Shown here: positions 16,420-24,889 of the stretch, in pieces
Position numbering within the stretch: position 1 is the first letter of the stretch
Layout: every line of letters starts with the position of its first letter
Source of the DNA: an uncultured Clostridium sp.
GTDB taxonomy: Bacteria > Bacillota > Clostridia > Oscillospirales > Acutalibacteraceae
Reading direction: 5' to 3'
Length of the DNA: 64,000 bases
NCBI GenBank assembly: GCA_934717555.1
Contig: CAKUYY010000003.1
Coordinates: 15,664-79,663, forward strand
Notes under the pieces: model-generated
The model's input: only the letters and a program-made list of their open reading frames with translations
What the model was told of the DNA's origin: nothing
Database searches by the model: none
Made by a program: the position numbers and the translations under genes

Positions 16420-17796
16420 ATGAATGTCAAAGGCATCGAAATCAACATGAAAAATCATCCGGTTCTGGATCCGAAATTTATCCCGATGTCCGCGTTTTCT
16501 ACGGCGTTCGAGCAGTCCGCAGCCAATGGGCAGACCGTCGTTTTGGCGCTGGAGAGGGAAAATGGGCAGATCAGCCGGTGGGAAAAGAAGATTCACGGCA
16601 CCCCTGAGATGAGGGAAGCCGATATTCTGTACATTGAGCGTACCGTTAAAATGATGTTATGGGCTGCCGGCGGCTATAAAATTTATGTCTGCGGCAATGA
16701 AGAGATCGGAAATGCCGTGAAAGAGATTTACCGCCGCGGCGGCGAGCGTGATTTTGACGTTGACTTTATGGAGTCCGTCTATGAAAAGCCCTTTGAAGTG
16801 GTGGTCCTTCCTTTGGATCAGGCGCCTGAGGAGAAACAGAGCCCCAAACAGATCGGCGGGAACAATACTGGTTGCCGCATCGGCTTTGACGCGGGCGGAA
16901 GCGACCGGAAAGTATCCGCGGTGATCGACGGCGAACCTGTGTTCAGCGAGGAAGTTGTATGGCATCCGAAGGTGACAGCAGACCCCGATTATCACTACAA
17001 CGAGATTGTCACCGCCTTCAAAACAGCCGCTTCCAAAATGCCCCGGGTGGACGCCATCGGCATCAGTTCCGCCGGTGTTTATGTGGATAACCGCGCCATG
17101 GTGGCTTCCCTGTTTATCAAGGTGCCCAAGGATCAGTTTGACGCCAAGGTCAAGAATATCTATATCAACGCCGCCAAAGAGATCGGCGATGTGCCGGTCA
17201 ACGTGGTCAATGACGGCGATGTTACCGCCTTGGCGGGGGCCATCACTTTGGGCGACAATAATGTATTGGGTATCGCCATGGGAACCAGCGAAGCGGTAGG
17301 TTATGTCAACAAGGACGGCAATATCACCGGATGGCTCAACGAACTGGCTTTTGCCCCTGTGGACATTGGGGAGGACAAGGCTTGGGACGAATGGTCCGGG
17401 GACCGTGGAGTGGGATGCAAATATTTCTCCCAGGATGCTGTCAACCGTCTGGCCCCCCGTGCCGGTATTGAGCTGCCTGAGGACGCCACTCCTGCGGAAA
17501 AACTCAAAATTGTGCAGGGCCTGATGAACGAAGGCGACAAGCGTGCTGTGCCGGTTTATGAAACCATCGGCTGCTACCTGGCCCACGCTATCGCTTATTA
17601 CAGCAAATTCTATGATATCCGCCATATTCTCCTGTTGGGACGCGTGATGTCCGGCAAGGGCGGCGATGTCCTCCTAGAGACAGCTACCCGTGTTCTGCAT
17701 GAGGAATATCCGGAACTGACTGGAAAACTGGAGATCAATCTTCCTGATGAGAAATTCCGCCGTTTGGGACAGTCTGTAGTGGCGGCTTCCCTGTAA
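16420..17796 (+). CDS. ROK-family protein with a long N-terminal extension
   Basis: A 458-residue protein. The C-terminal 310 residues look like a ROK/ASKHA fold: GCRIGFDAGGSDRKVSAVID near residue 148 (phosphate-1 loop), VDAIGISSAG, VNVVNDGDVTALAGA with the expected catalytic aspartate, and GIAMGTSEAVGY (phosphate-2 loop). The cysteine-rich zinc motif of classical ROK sugar kinases is missing, and the first 145 residues have no counterpart in standard ROK kinases. It may be a sugar kinase variant or a non-catalytic sugar sensor. The ATG follows AGGAGG by eight bases. It is a single-gene unit with promoter and terminator. Confidence 0.75.
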   Translation: MNVKGIEINMKNHPVLDPKFIPMSAFSTAFEQSAANGQTVVLALERENGQISRWEKKIHGTPEMREADILYIERTVKMMLWAAGGYKIYVCGNEEIGNAVKEIYRRGGERDFDVDFMESVYEKPFEVVVLPLDQAPEEKQSPKQIGGNNTGCRIGFDAGGSDRKVSAVIDGEPVFSEEVVWHPKVTADPDYHYNEIVTAFKTAASKMPRVDAIGISSAGVYVDNRAMVASLFIKVPKDQFDAKVKNIYINAAKEIGDVPVNVVNDGDVTALAGAITLGDNNVLGIAMGTSEAVGYVNKDGNITGWLNELAFAPVDIGEDKAWDEWSGDRGVGCKYFSQDAVNRLAPRAGIELPEDATPAEKLKIVQGLMNEGDKRAVPVYETIGCYLAHAIAYYSKFYDIRHILLLGRVMSGKGGDVLLETATRVLHEEYPELTGKLEINLPDEKFRRLGQSVVAASL

Positions 17797-17828
17797 AAAC
17801 AAAATTTTTGTATTGCTATTTTTTGAGA

Positions 17829-17862
17829 GGCCTCCTTCTTTGGGCGAAGGGGGCCTTTTTCG
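17829..17862 (+). terminator. Terminator of the ROK-like gene
   Basis: GGCCTCCTTC (17829-17838) pairs with GAAGGGGGCC (17846-17855), with one G-U, followed by TTTTTC. Confidence 0.85.
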
Positions 17863-17922
17863 GTTGTATTAGTCTTATTTATCCTTTTTTCAGATCTTAC
17901 CGGGGGAATCAAAGAATTTTGG

Positions 17923-17951
17923 TTGCTTCAACAAGGGATTAACGGTATAAT
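17923..17951 (+). promoter_or_regulatory. Promoter of the PF06541-type membrane gene
   Basis: TTGCTT (17923-17928), 17-base spacer, TATAAT (17946-17951), 53 bases before the start codon. Confidence 0.7.
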
Positions 17952-18004
17952 GCTTATTACGGCAAAGTAAGAGAAAATCTTTAAAAGAAAAAAGGAGCCT
18001 TGGT

Positions 18005-18691
18005 ATGAAACGAGAAAATGTGCATCGGGGGAAATATCAAAAAGCCTTTGCCAGTGGCTTGAATTTTTACAAGTTTTTTTGGATCTTTTTTATCGGCTGT
18101 TTTCTGGGCGTTGTGGTGGAGACAATATTTGGGCTGATTACCACTCAGAAGCTGGAAAGCAGAGCGGGACTGGTCTATGGACCATTTAACCCGGTTTATG
18201 GGTTTGGGGCTGTGCTCATGACGGTATGTCTTTATAAGCTGCGTGAAAAAAGGGATCTCTGGATTTTTCTGAGCTGTATGGTGATCGGAGCGGCCTTTGA
18301 GTATTTGTGCAGCTATTTGCAGGAGCTTGTGCTTGGGACAGTATGCTGGAAGTATGATGATCAGATGTTTTCTATCCAGGGAAGAACCAGTTTGCTGTAC
18401 GCGTTCTTTTGGGGCGTGTTGGGAGTATTCTGGATCAAGATGCTTTTTCCCTTGTTGTCCCGTTGGATAGAGAAAATCCCGGTAAAAGTGGGGGTTCCCC
18501 TGACTTGGATCCTAGTAGTTTTTATGGTATTCAATATGGCGGTATCCTTAATGGCTTTAGAAAGACAAAATCAGCGCCGGGAACAGATCCCGGCAAATAA
18601 TGCCGTGGCTCGCCTTTTGGATGAACGGTTTCCAGATTCCAGGTTAGAGCGTATTTATCGCCACATGTATGTGGTGGATGGAACAGAATAA
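18005..18691 (+). CDS. Putative ABC-transporter permease-like membrane protein (CmpB/PF06541 type)
   Basis: A 228-residue membrane protein with about five helices. It matches the family annotated as putative type IV ABC-transporter permease (CmpB). The diagnostic region is a conserved loop before a helix, here FSIQGRTSLLYAFFWGVLGV at about residues 122-141, preceded by RAGLVYGPFNPVYGFGAV and FEYLCSYLQELVLG. Despite the family label, no ATPase or binding-protein partner is nearby and the molecular role is unknown. It has its own promoter, and its ATG follows AAAAAGGAG. Confidence 0.72.
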   Translation: MKRENVHRGKYQKAFASGLNFYKFFWIFFIGCFLGVVVETIFGLITTQKLESRAGLVYGPFNPVYGFGAVLMTVCLYKLREKRDLWIFLSCMVIGAAFEYLCSYLQELVLGTVCWKYDDQMFSIQGRTSLLYAFFWGVLGVFWIKMLFPLLSRWIEKIPVKVGVPLTWILVVFMVFNMAVSLMALERQNQRREQIPANNAVARLLDERFPDSRLERIYRHMYVVDGTE

Positions 18692-18799
18692 AAAAAGCCT
18701 TTCCCAAAAGGAAGCCTTTTACATAAAATAGAGAAAGAAATAAAAAACGAACGGCCCAACCATTTGAAAAATGGAGAGGGAAGAGAGAGGGTTTGCGTT

Positions 18800-19729
18800 T
18801 TGGTTTACGATAATGTATTGGAAGCGATTGGAAACACTCCCATGATCCGGCTGCACCATATGACAGGGCCGGAAGATGCGGAAATTTTGGTAAAATATGA
18901 GGCGGTGAATATAGGGGGCTCTATTAAAACCCGCACCGCTTATCATATGATTTCTCAGGCGGAAAAACAGGGAAAAATAGGCCCGGATACTATTCTGGTG
19001 GAGCCCACCAGCGGCAACCAAGGGATTGGGATCGCCCTGGTGGGGGCGGTAAAAGGGTATCAGGTGCGCATCATTATGCCGGATTCTGTCAGTGAAGAGC
19101 GGAGGAAACTGATTTCCCATTATGGCGCGCAGCTGGTGCTGGTGCATGACGAAGGGGATATCGGCGCATGTATCGCAAAGTGTATGGAGGTCGCAGCCCA
19201 GATGGAGAAGGAAGATCCCAGGGTATTTATTCCCCAGCAATTTGTCAATCCTGACAATCCGGCAGTTCACCGCCTGCATACAGCGGAGGAGATCCTCAAA
19301 CAGGTGGAAGGCCCCATTCATGGATTTTGTTCCGGCGTAGGTACGGGAGGGACGATCACCGGCATAGGGGAAACGTTAAAAGGGCGGTTCCCAGATATTG
19401 AGATTTGGGCAGTAGAGCCGGAAAACGCGGCAATCCTTTCCGGGGGAAGTATTGGCACACACCTGCAAATGGGGATTGGGGATGGATTGATTCCAGATAA
19501 CCTCAACACAGAGATCTATCAGCATGTATGTATTGTGACCGATGACGAGGCGCTGGGAGCAGCACGGCGTATGGCCAGTGAAGAGGGGATCCTGTGCGGG
19601 ATTTCCAGCGGTTCCAATATTGCGGCGGCCGTGAAATTGGCCCAAAAATTGGGAAAAGGTAAAACAGTAGTTACCGTATTGCCAGATACAGGGGAACGGT
19701 ATTTCAGCACCCCCTTGTTTCATGAATAA
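18800..19729 (+). CDS. Cysteine synthase-like PLP enzyme
   Basis: A 309-residue fold-type II PLP enzyme of the O-acetylserine sulfhydrylase family, which makes cysteine from O-acetylserine and sulfide. It has EAIGNTPMIRL at the N-terminus, the PLP lysine in GGSIKTRTAY (about residue 45), the substrate loop EPTSGNQGIGIAL, the phosphate cup GVGTGGTITGIG and the C-terminal CGISSGSNIAAA. The usual NPGGSVKDR is NIGGSIKTR here, as in some paralogues, so the precise substrate could differ. I chose TTG at 18800, after AGAGAGG, because the product then begins MVYDNVLEAIGNTP; the frame extends to 18764. Confidence 0.82.
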   Translation: MVYDNVLEAIGNTPMIRLHHMTGPEDAEILVKYEAVNIGGSIKTRTAYHMISQAEKQGKIGPDTILVEPTSGNQGIGIALVGAVKGYQVRIIMPDSVSEERRKLISHYGAQLVLVHDEGDIGACIAKCMEVAAQMEKEDPRVFIPQQFVNPDNPAVHRLHTAEEILKQVEGPIHGFCSGVGTGGTITGIGETLKGRFPDIEIWAVEPENAAILSGGSIGTHLQMGIGDGLIPDNLNTEIYQHVCIVTDDEALGAARRMASEEGILCGISSGSNIAAAVKLAQKLGKGKTVVTVLPDTGERYFSTPLFHE

Positions 19730-19829
19730 CAGGGAATACAATGGTCAATATTTTCCATAATCAAAGAAAGTTTCTGAGGAATTTGAGGAGGGCGTTTTTT
19801 GCGGCCAAAAAAGAAACGAGGGAAAGATT

Positions 19830-20483
19830 ATGAAATGGCTTCATACATTAAATCGAAAAATAGGACGTTTTGGGATCCCGCATTTCATGATTATTTTGTC
19901 TAGCGTGATGCTGGGTGTTTATCTGCTGGATTTTATCATGCCGGGATATGGAATTTCCTCCTTTCTATATTTAGACTTGAACCTGGTAGCTCAGGGACAG
20001 GTGTGGAGGCTGCTTACCTTTTTATTCCTTCCGCCTAACACGTCAGTTTTATGGATTTTATTCAGCCTTTATTTTTATTGCCTGATCGGAAACTCCCTGG
20101 AAAATGAATGGGGTACGTTCCGGTTCAACGTATTCTATCTGTTTGGCGCGGTGGGGGCTATTTTGGCCGCCTTGTTTACCGGCGGTATGGGTACCAATGT
20201 TTATCTCAACCTATCCCTGTTCCTGGCTTTTGCCGCTATTTATCCAGATTTTCAGGTAATGGTGTTTTTTATCCTGCCGGTTAAAGTAAAATATTTAGCC
20301 CTTTTGGATATCCTGTTCCTGCTGGTGATGCTGGTTTTAGGAAATTGGAACACCAGGATTTCTATCCTAATGTCATTTCTCAATGTCCTGCTTTTCTTTG
20401 GAGGGGACTTTTTACGCAATCTCAAACAGCAGGCGGGATATTGGAAAACGAGAAGGAATTTCCGGAAATATAACAGAAGATGA
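19830..20483 (+). CDS. Rhomboid-like membrane protein lacking the catalytic serine motif
   Basis: A 217-residue protein with six likely membrane helices and the rhomboid layout, including an L1-type loop after helix 1 and GQVWRLLTFLFLPP, LWILFSLYFYCLIGNSLENEWGTFRFN. In active rhomboids the fourth helix carries GxSG and a later helix the histidine. Here the corresponding region reads TNVYLNLSLFLAFAAI and no suitable histidine is seen in the last helices, so it is probably not a protease. Related pseudo-rhomboids act in protein quality control or binding; that is inference. GAGGGAAAG precedes the ATG. Confidence 0.7.
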   Translation: MKWLHTLNRKIGRFGIPHFMIILSSVMLGVYLLDFIMPGYGISSFLYLDLNLVAQGQVWRLLTFLFLPPNTSVLWILFSLYFYCLIGNSLENEWGTFRFNVFYLFGAVGAILAALFTGGMGTNVYLNLSLFLAFAAIYPDFQVMVFFILPVKVKYLALLDILFLLVMLVLGNWNTRISILMSFLNVLLFFGGDFLRNLKQQAGYWKTRRNFRKYNRR

Positions 20484-20524
20484 ACAGGTGATATCCCTAT
20501 TAGAGGGCTGTTGCCTACATTTAC

Positions 20525-20566
20525 AAAAAGAGACGTTTTCAAAAATCTTTGAAAACGTCTCTTTTT
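20525..20566 (+). terminator. Bidirectional terminator after the rhomboid-like gene
   Basis: A perfect 19-bp stem (20525-20543 with 20548-20566) has A-rich and T-rich outer arms, so it can act on both strands. Confidence 0.85.
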
Positions 20567-20969
20567 CTGTCTAAAAATTATGATGAAAGAAAAGGTGCAG
20601 AAAGGGAAACGGAAAAATTTTTGGCCGCCATCTATGATGAGGCGCACAGGTAAACCCCAAAGGACCCAGTCACTAGCTACTAGGATTTTCCTAAAAAGAA
20701 GCAAATTGACCGCGTCAAACTTAAAAGTTTCGCCCGCCTTTTCAAAGGCGGCGGGGTGAAGGGGCTCCGCCCCTTCCTCGCCCTCCGCAGAGGGCGAAAT
20801 CCTCCAGGATCCTCGAAGCTCAGGAGGGGAGGCCAAACAATTGCCAGATTGCGACATTTTGCAAAGGAATTTTGTATCTGACAGCTTTAAAATATTTCCC
20901 ATTTTTATACTACCTTAAGGGAAAACGTAAATATAAAAACGTATTGCGGCTAAGGGAAGACAACCCTTT
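20567..20969. other. Intergenic region with a GC-hairpin repeat unit
   Basis: No gene is visible. The stretch 20681-20850 carries an ordered series: TAGGATTTTCCTAAAAAGAA, then CAAACTTAAAAGT, then three compact GC hairpins (about 20731-20754, 20760-20773 and 20779-20796) and a CCTCC...GGAGG pair. Parts of it recur at 31538-31562 and 26863-26875. It looks like a non-coding dispersed repeat. Confidence 0.5.
20681..20796. repeat. Dispersed non-coding repeat, fullest copy
   Basis: The left 25 bases match 31538-31562 at 23 of 25 positions, and CAAACTTAAAAGT at 20716-20728 recurs exactly at 26863-26875. Three GC-rich hairpins follow. All copies lie between genes. Confidence 0.5.
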
Positions 20970-22616
20970 TTATTGGTGATAATCGCCCAGATACGCAAAA
21001 CGTGGCTGCAGGACACCGCCGGCCTCCACGATTTCAAAAAATTGATCCGCGGGGCGAACCCATAGGCGGTGTTCCCCATAAAGCTCCTCGTAAACCACCA
21101 TTTCTTCTTCCGTCTCGGAATGTTTGGCAAACCCGATCACCCGGTATTCGTTTCCCTTGAAATGGCGGTAACGGCCAACTTTACGTTCGGGAACAGCGGG
21201 TTCCTGCGGATTGGGTTCCTTGGCGGCAGGATTTTCCCCTTCTTCTCTTCCTAAATCACAGACGGCATCCGGCGCGGTTTGTACTAAAATGCGGGTATCA
21301 TAGGGCGCCACCAAAACGCTGATATTGCCGTTCACAGGGGCTAATACTTCGTTTTGATGGAGATAATCCACTAAGACCTTGCTTGCATCCATCCCAAAAT
21401 CCAGACGGGCCTCTTGGTCCGCCAGATTGAGGGCGATATAAACGGTCTGGCCGTCTTGGAAACGCTTAAATACCAATTGTTCATTTTTGACGATCACCTG
21501 TTCATATCCACCGGTCTGTAAGGCGGGCAACTCTTTGCGCACTCTGGCTAGTTTTCCAATATGGGCGCTCAACTTCTCATTGGAGCTAGGCAAATTATTG
21601 AGATCCAGACAGGGACGCAAGGGCGCGTCGGAGCCATTTTGCTTAATCCCTGTCAAGGCCCACTCACTTCCATAATAGACAGAAGGGACACCCGGCATAG
21701 TAAACAGCAGGGAGTAAACGTTATAGATATGCTCCAGATTACGCAGCGTGCTGGCCAGCCGGTTGACGTCGTGGTTGTCTACAAAGTTATAGGTATCGAT
21801 ATTCCGGTAAATCCCGCCGGAACCAAATTGCCGGTTTAGGGAATGGGCGATTTCAAAATAGTTTTTATCGTTGTGGGAGGAATATAACCCCTTGTAACAT
21901 TCGTAATTGGTGACAGAATCCAGCATTTCCGGATTTGCCCACCGGTTATAGTCCCCATGGATAATTTCCCCTACCAGCCAGAAATCCGGCTTTTTGCTTT
22001 TGCAGAACTGGCGGAGGCGCTTGAAGAATTCCGGATCAACGCAGTCGGCGGCGTCCAGGCGCAGCCCGTCGATATCAAAATCGTTGATCCACTGCCCAAC
22101 GGCCCCCAACAGATGATCTACCACTTCGGGATTGCGGAGATTCAGCTTTACTAGATTATAATGCCCCTGCCAGCCTTCATACCAGAAGGGGTCCCCCATA
22201 GGGCTCCCGCCACCAAAATTGAGGTTATGGAACCAGTCGCAGTAATGAGAATTCTGGCCGTTGCGCTGGACATCGGTAAAAGCCCAGAACTGACGGCCCA
22301 CATGGTTAAATACGCCGTCTAAAATAACCCGGATCCCGTTTTGATGCAGCTCTTCGCACAGGGTACGGAAACAATGGTTATCTCCCAGCCGCTTGTCAAT
22401 CTGGTAATAATCCTTGGTATCATATCCATGTTCGCTGGATTCAAATACAGGCCCTATATATAAGGCGTTGACGCCCATTTCCTTCCAGTGGGGAATCCAT
22501 TCCCGTATCTTATTGATGCGGCAGACGGTTTCCCCATCGGTATTGTACTGGGGAGCGCCGCAGAACCCTAAGGGATAGACGTGATAAAAAACAGCGGTAT
22601 TAATCCAATTGCTCAT
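20970..22616 (-). CDS. GH13 alpha-amylase-family glycosidase fused to a DUF1653 domain
   Basis: A 548-residue cytoplasmic enzyme without signal peptide, acting on alpha-glucans or maltooligosaccharides. The four GH13 regions are visible: DGVFNH (100-105), GLRLDAADCV with nucleophile Asp188, LVGEIIHGD with acid Glu217, and NFVDNHDVNRL with Asp283. After the C-terminal beta domain and a charged linker rich in Glu/Pro, residues 479-548 form a DUF1653 module (KVGRYRHFKGNEYRVIG, KHSETEEEMVVYEELYG, LWVRP). That module usually occurs alone. I chose ATG 22616, seven or so bases after AAAGGAGAG; the frame extends ten codons further. Confidence 0.88.
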   Translation of the reverse strand: MSNWINTAVFYHVYPLGFCGAPQYNTDGETVCRINKIREWIPHWKEMGVNALYIGPVFESSEHGYDTKDYYQIDKRLGDNHCFRTLCEELHQNGIRVILDGVFNHVGRQFWAFTDVQRNGQNSHYCDWFHNLNFGGGSPMGDPFWYEGWQGHYNLVKLNLRNPEVVDHLLGAVGQWINDFDIDGLRLDAADCVDPEFFKRLRQFCKSKKPDFWLVGEIIHGDYNRWANPEMLDSVTNYECYKGLYSSHNDKNYFEIAHSLNRQFGSGGIYRNIDTYNFVDNHDVNRLASTLRNLEHIYNVYSLLFTMPGVPSVYYGSEWALTGIKQNGSDAPLRPCLDLNNLPSSNEKLSAHIGKLARVRKELPALQTGGYEQVIVKNEQLVFKRFQDGQTVYIALNLADQEARLDFGMDASKVLVDYLHQNEVLAPVNGNISVLVAPYDTRILVQTAPDAVCDLGREEGENPAAKEPNPQEPAVPERKVGRYRHFKGNEYRVIGFAKHSETEEEMVVYEELYGEHRLWVRPADQFFEIVEAGGVLQPRFAYLGDYHQ

Positions 22617-22796
22617 ACTAGAAAACTCTCCTTTTATGAATTTCAAAACAGTTATTACAAAATAAAGTGGTCTTATTATATCATATAAACACCAAATAAT
22701 CCAGATTTATAATATTTATTTTGTGTATTATGCAAGCAAATAATCTAAATCCATCAAGGGATTGTATCCGACAGAAAGGATATCCCACAAGAGCCG

Positions 22797-22825
22797 TTGT
22801 CAAGAGAAAAGGATCATGTTATACT
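22797..22825 (+). promoter_or_regulatory. Promoter of the aldo/keto reductase gene
   Basis: TTGTCA (22797-22802), 17-base spacer, TATACT (22820-22825). Confidence 0.7.
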
Positions 22826-22885
22826 GGAACCTAATAAAAAACGGAAGACCCTCTTCCATTACTTTGTGAAGAAAGGCGGCATTTT

Positions 22886-23803
22886 ATGAAACAGATAAAA
22901 ATTGGAAATGGCTCTTTTTCTGCGTCCCGAATCGCATTGGGATGTATGAGGATGGAGGGGCTGACACCGGTGGAAGCCGAGCGCCTGGTCCAGACGGCGC
23001 TGGAATGTGGGATTAACTTCTTTGACCACGCGGATATTTACGGGGGAGGACGTTCCGAAGAGATTTTTGCGCAGGCTGTAGGAATGAGTCCCAGTGTCAG
23101 AGAAAAGATGATTTTGCAAACCAAGTGCGGCATTCGGCCGGGAAGATATGATTTTAGCAAGGAACATATTTTAAACGCTGTGGACGGCAGTTTAAAAAGG
23201 CTTAAGACTGATTATGTGGATGTATTATTGCTGCACCGTCCGGACACTTTGATGGAACCAGAGGAAGTGGCCGAAGCTTTTGACCTGCTCTACCGCAGCG
23301 GAAAAGTAAAATATTTTGGCGTAAGCAACCAGAATCCCATGACTATGGAACTCATGAGCAAATACCTGCATCAAAAAATTATGATCAACCAGTTACAATT
23401 TGGGCTGATGCATACCGGTATGATCGACAGTTCCCTAAATGCCAATATGACCAACACCGCTGGCCTGGACCGGGACGGCGGCGTACTGGAATACTGTAGG
23501 CTAAAGGATATCACCATACAGCCCTGGTCCCCGTTCCAGTATGGATTTTTTGAAGGGGTATTTATCGACAACGAAAAATTCCCTGAAGTTAATGCCAAGC
23601 TGGAGGAGCTGGCGAAAGAAAAAGGGGTGAGCAAATCCGCGCTGGCGACCGCATGGATTTTGCGGCATCCCGCCCGGATGCAGCCGATTGTAGGCACGAC
23701 CAATGCCAACCGGTTGAAAGAGATCTGCCGGGCGGACGAGGTAACGCTAAGCCGGGAAGAGTGGTATGAACTATATTGTGCCGCTGGAAATAAGCTTCCC
23801 TGA
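22886..23803 (+). CDS. Aldo/keto reductase (YdhF-like)
   Basis: A 305-residue NADPH-dependent TIM-barrel oxidoreductase. The AKR catalytic set is visible: Asp and Tyr in FFDHADIYGGG (about residues 45-55), Lys in LQTKCG (about 80) and His in LLLHRPD (about 115). The cofactor end has VGTTNANRLKEI. Overall wording matches the YdhF branch, whose natural substrate is not known. It has its own promoter, and the methyltransferase gene follows within 20 bases. Confidence 0.88.
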   Translation: MKQIKIGNGSFSASRIALGCMRMEGLTPVEAERLVQTALECGINFFDHADIYGGGRSEEIFAQAVGMSPSVREKMILQTKCGIRPGRYDFSKEHILNAVDGSLKRLKTDYVDVLLLHRPDTLMEPEEVAEAFDLLYRSGKVKYFGVSNQNPMTMELMSKYLHQKIMINQLQFGLMHTGMIDSSLNANMTNTAGLDRDGGVLEYCRLKDITIQPWSPFQYGFFEGVFIDNEKFPEVNAKLEELAKEKGVSKSALATAWILRHPARMQPIVGTTNANRLKEICRADEVTLSREEWYELYCAAGNKLP

Positions 23804-23823
23804 TTGTGAGGAAAAAGATATTT

Positions 23824-24570
23824 ATGAAAGAGAATAAATATGATGACCCGGTATTTTTTGAAAAGTACAGTGAGATGGACCGTTCCCGATTGGGACTGAA
23901 AGGGGCCGGAGAATGGGAGGCTATGGAAAAGCTCCTGCCGGATTTTCAAGGGAAAAGGATGCTGGATTTGGGATGTGGATACGGCTGGCACAGCATTTAT
24001 GCGGCGGAACATGGGGCATCTTCTGTGATAGGCCTGGATATTTCCCATAAAATGTTACAGGTAGCCAGACAAAAGACGTCCTTTCCCCAAGTGGAATACC
24101 GGTGCATGGCTATGGAGGATATGGAATTTGAACCGGAGTCCTTTGATATTATATTCAGCTCTCTGGCCATACATTATATCCGTTCTTTTTCACCCATTGC
24201 AGAAAAAGCGTATACTTACCTCAAGCCGGGCGGGACATTCCTTTTTTCGGTGGAACATCCGGTTTTCACCGCCAACGGCCCCCAGGACTGGTATTATAAC
24301 GAGAAGGGGGAAATCCTCCACTTTCCCGTTGACCATTATTATGAAGAGGGAAAACGGGTAGCGTGCTTTTTAGGGGAAAATGTGGTGAAATACCATAGGA
24401 CACTGACTACCTACCTGCAAACGCTGCTTCAGCAGGGATTTATCATTCAGGCCGTAGTGGAACCTCAGTCCCCAGCCCATATGCTGGAAACTGTGCCCGG
24501 CATGAAAGACGAAATGCGCAGGCCTATGATGCTGATCGTGTCGGCGCAAAAGCCAGGAAAACCAGAATAG
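23824..24570 (+). CDS. Class I SAM-dependent methyltransferase
   Basis: A 248-residue methyltransferase of the UbiE/type-11 group with motif I MLDLGCGYGWHSIYAAEHGA near residue 45, motif II VIGLDISHKML and motif III YLKPGGTFLFSVEHPVF. The substrate cannot be predicted. The ATG at 23824 follows GTGAGGAAAAAG; the frame also allows GTG at 23806, which would overlap that site. It is probably co-transcribed with the aldo/keto reductase. Confidence 0.82.
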   Translation: MKENKYDDPVFFEKYSEMDRSRLGLKGAGEWEAMEKLLPDFQGKRMLDLGCGYGWHSIYAAEHGASSVIGLDISHKMLQVARQKTSFPQVEYRCMAMEDMEFEPESFDIIFSSLAIHYIRSFSPIAEKAYTYLKPGGTFLFSVEHPVFTANGPQDWYYNEKGEILHFPVDHYYEEGKRVACFLGENVVKYHRTLTTYLQTLLQQGFIIQAVVEPQSPAHMLETVPGMKDEMRRPMMLIVSAQKPGKPE

Positions 24571-24842
24571 GAAGAAGATCAAAAACAGTAAAATCAGTGG
24601 GCTGCTTCCTTTATCGTCCCTACAGCGGGACGGCTGGGAAATTTTATTTAGCCATTGATACAAGCCGGAAGAGGCTGGGATTCCACACGATCAAACAATC
24701 CACCAGATCGCTTGGTCTCCCCTGCTGAACTCTTGGGATATTTAGGATTTTTCCTTCTGCGAAGGAAGGTTCCCCGCTTTTTTTGAAAGAGGCGGAGAAA
24801 AACTTTCCTGTTTTCCTTTATTACGCAATTTAATGCTAAATG
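24571..24842. other. Intergenic region with weak hairpins
   Basis: No gene is visible. A CGTCCC/GGGACG hairpin lies at 24615-24632 and a TTCCTTC/GAAGGAA hairpin around 24750, followed some bases later by a T-run. The bidirectional terminator starts at 24843. Confidence 0.5.
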
Positions 24843-24889
24843 AAAAATCCCCCAGCGATCCTATTTAAAAAGATCGCTGGGGGATTTTT
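24843..24889. terminator. Bidirectional terminator between methyltransferase and HMT/MTHFR genes
   Basis: A perfect 18-bp stem (24843-24860 with 24872-24889) has AAAAA and TTTTT at its outer ends. It overlaps the stop codon of the minus-strand gene and can serve both convergent units. Confidence 0.88.

Noticed and set aside
18668..18730. Terminator between the PF06541-type gene and the cysteine-synthase-like gene
   Set aside because: The repeated GCCTTT blocks look like a hairpin at first sight but are direct, not inverted, repeats; only 4 to 5 pairs form.
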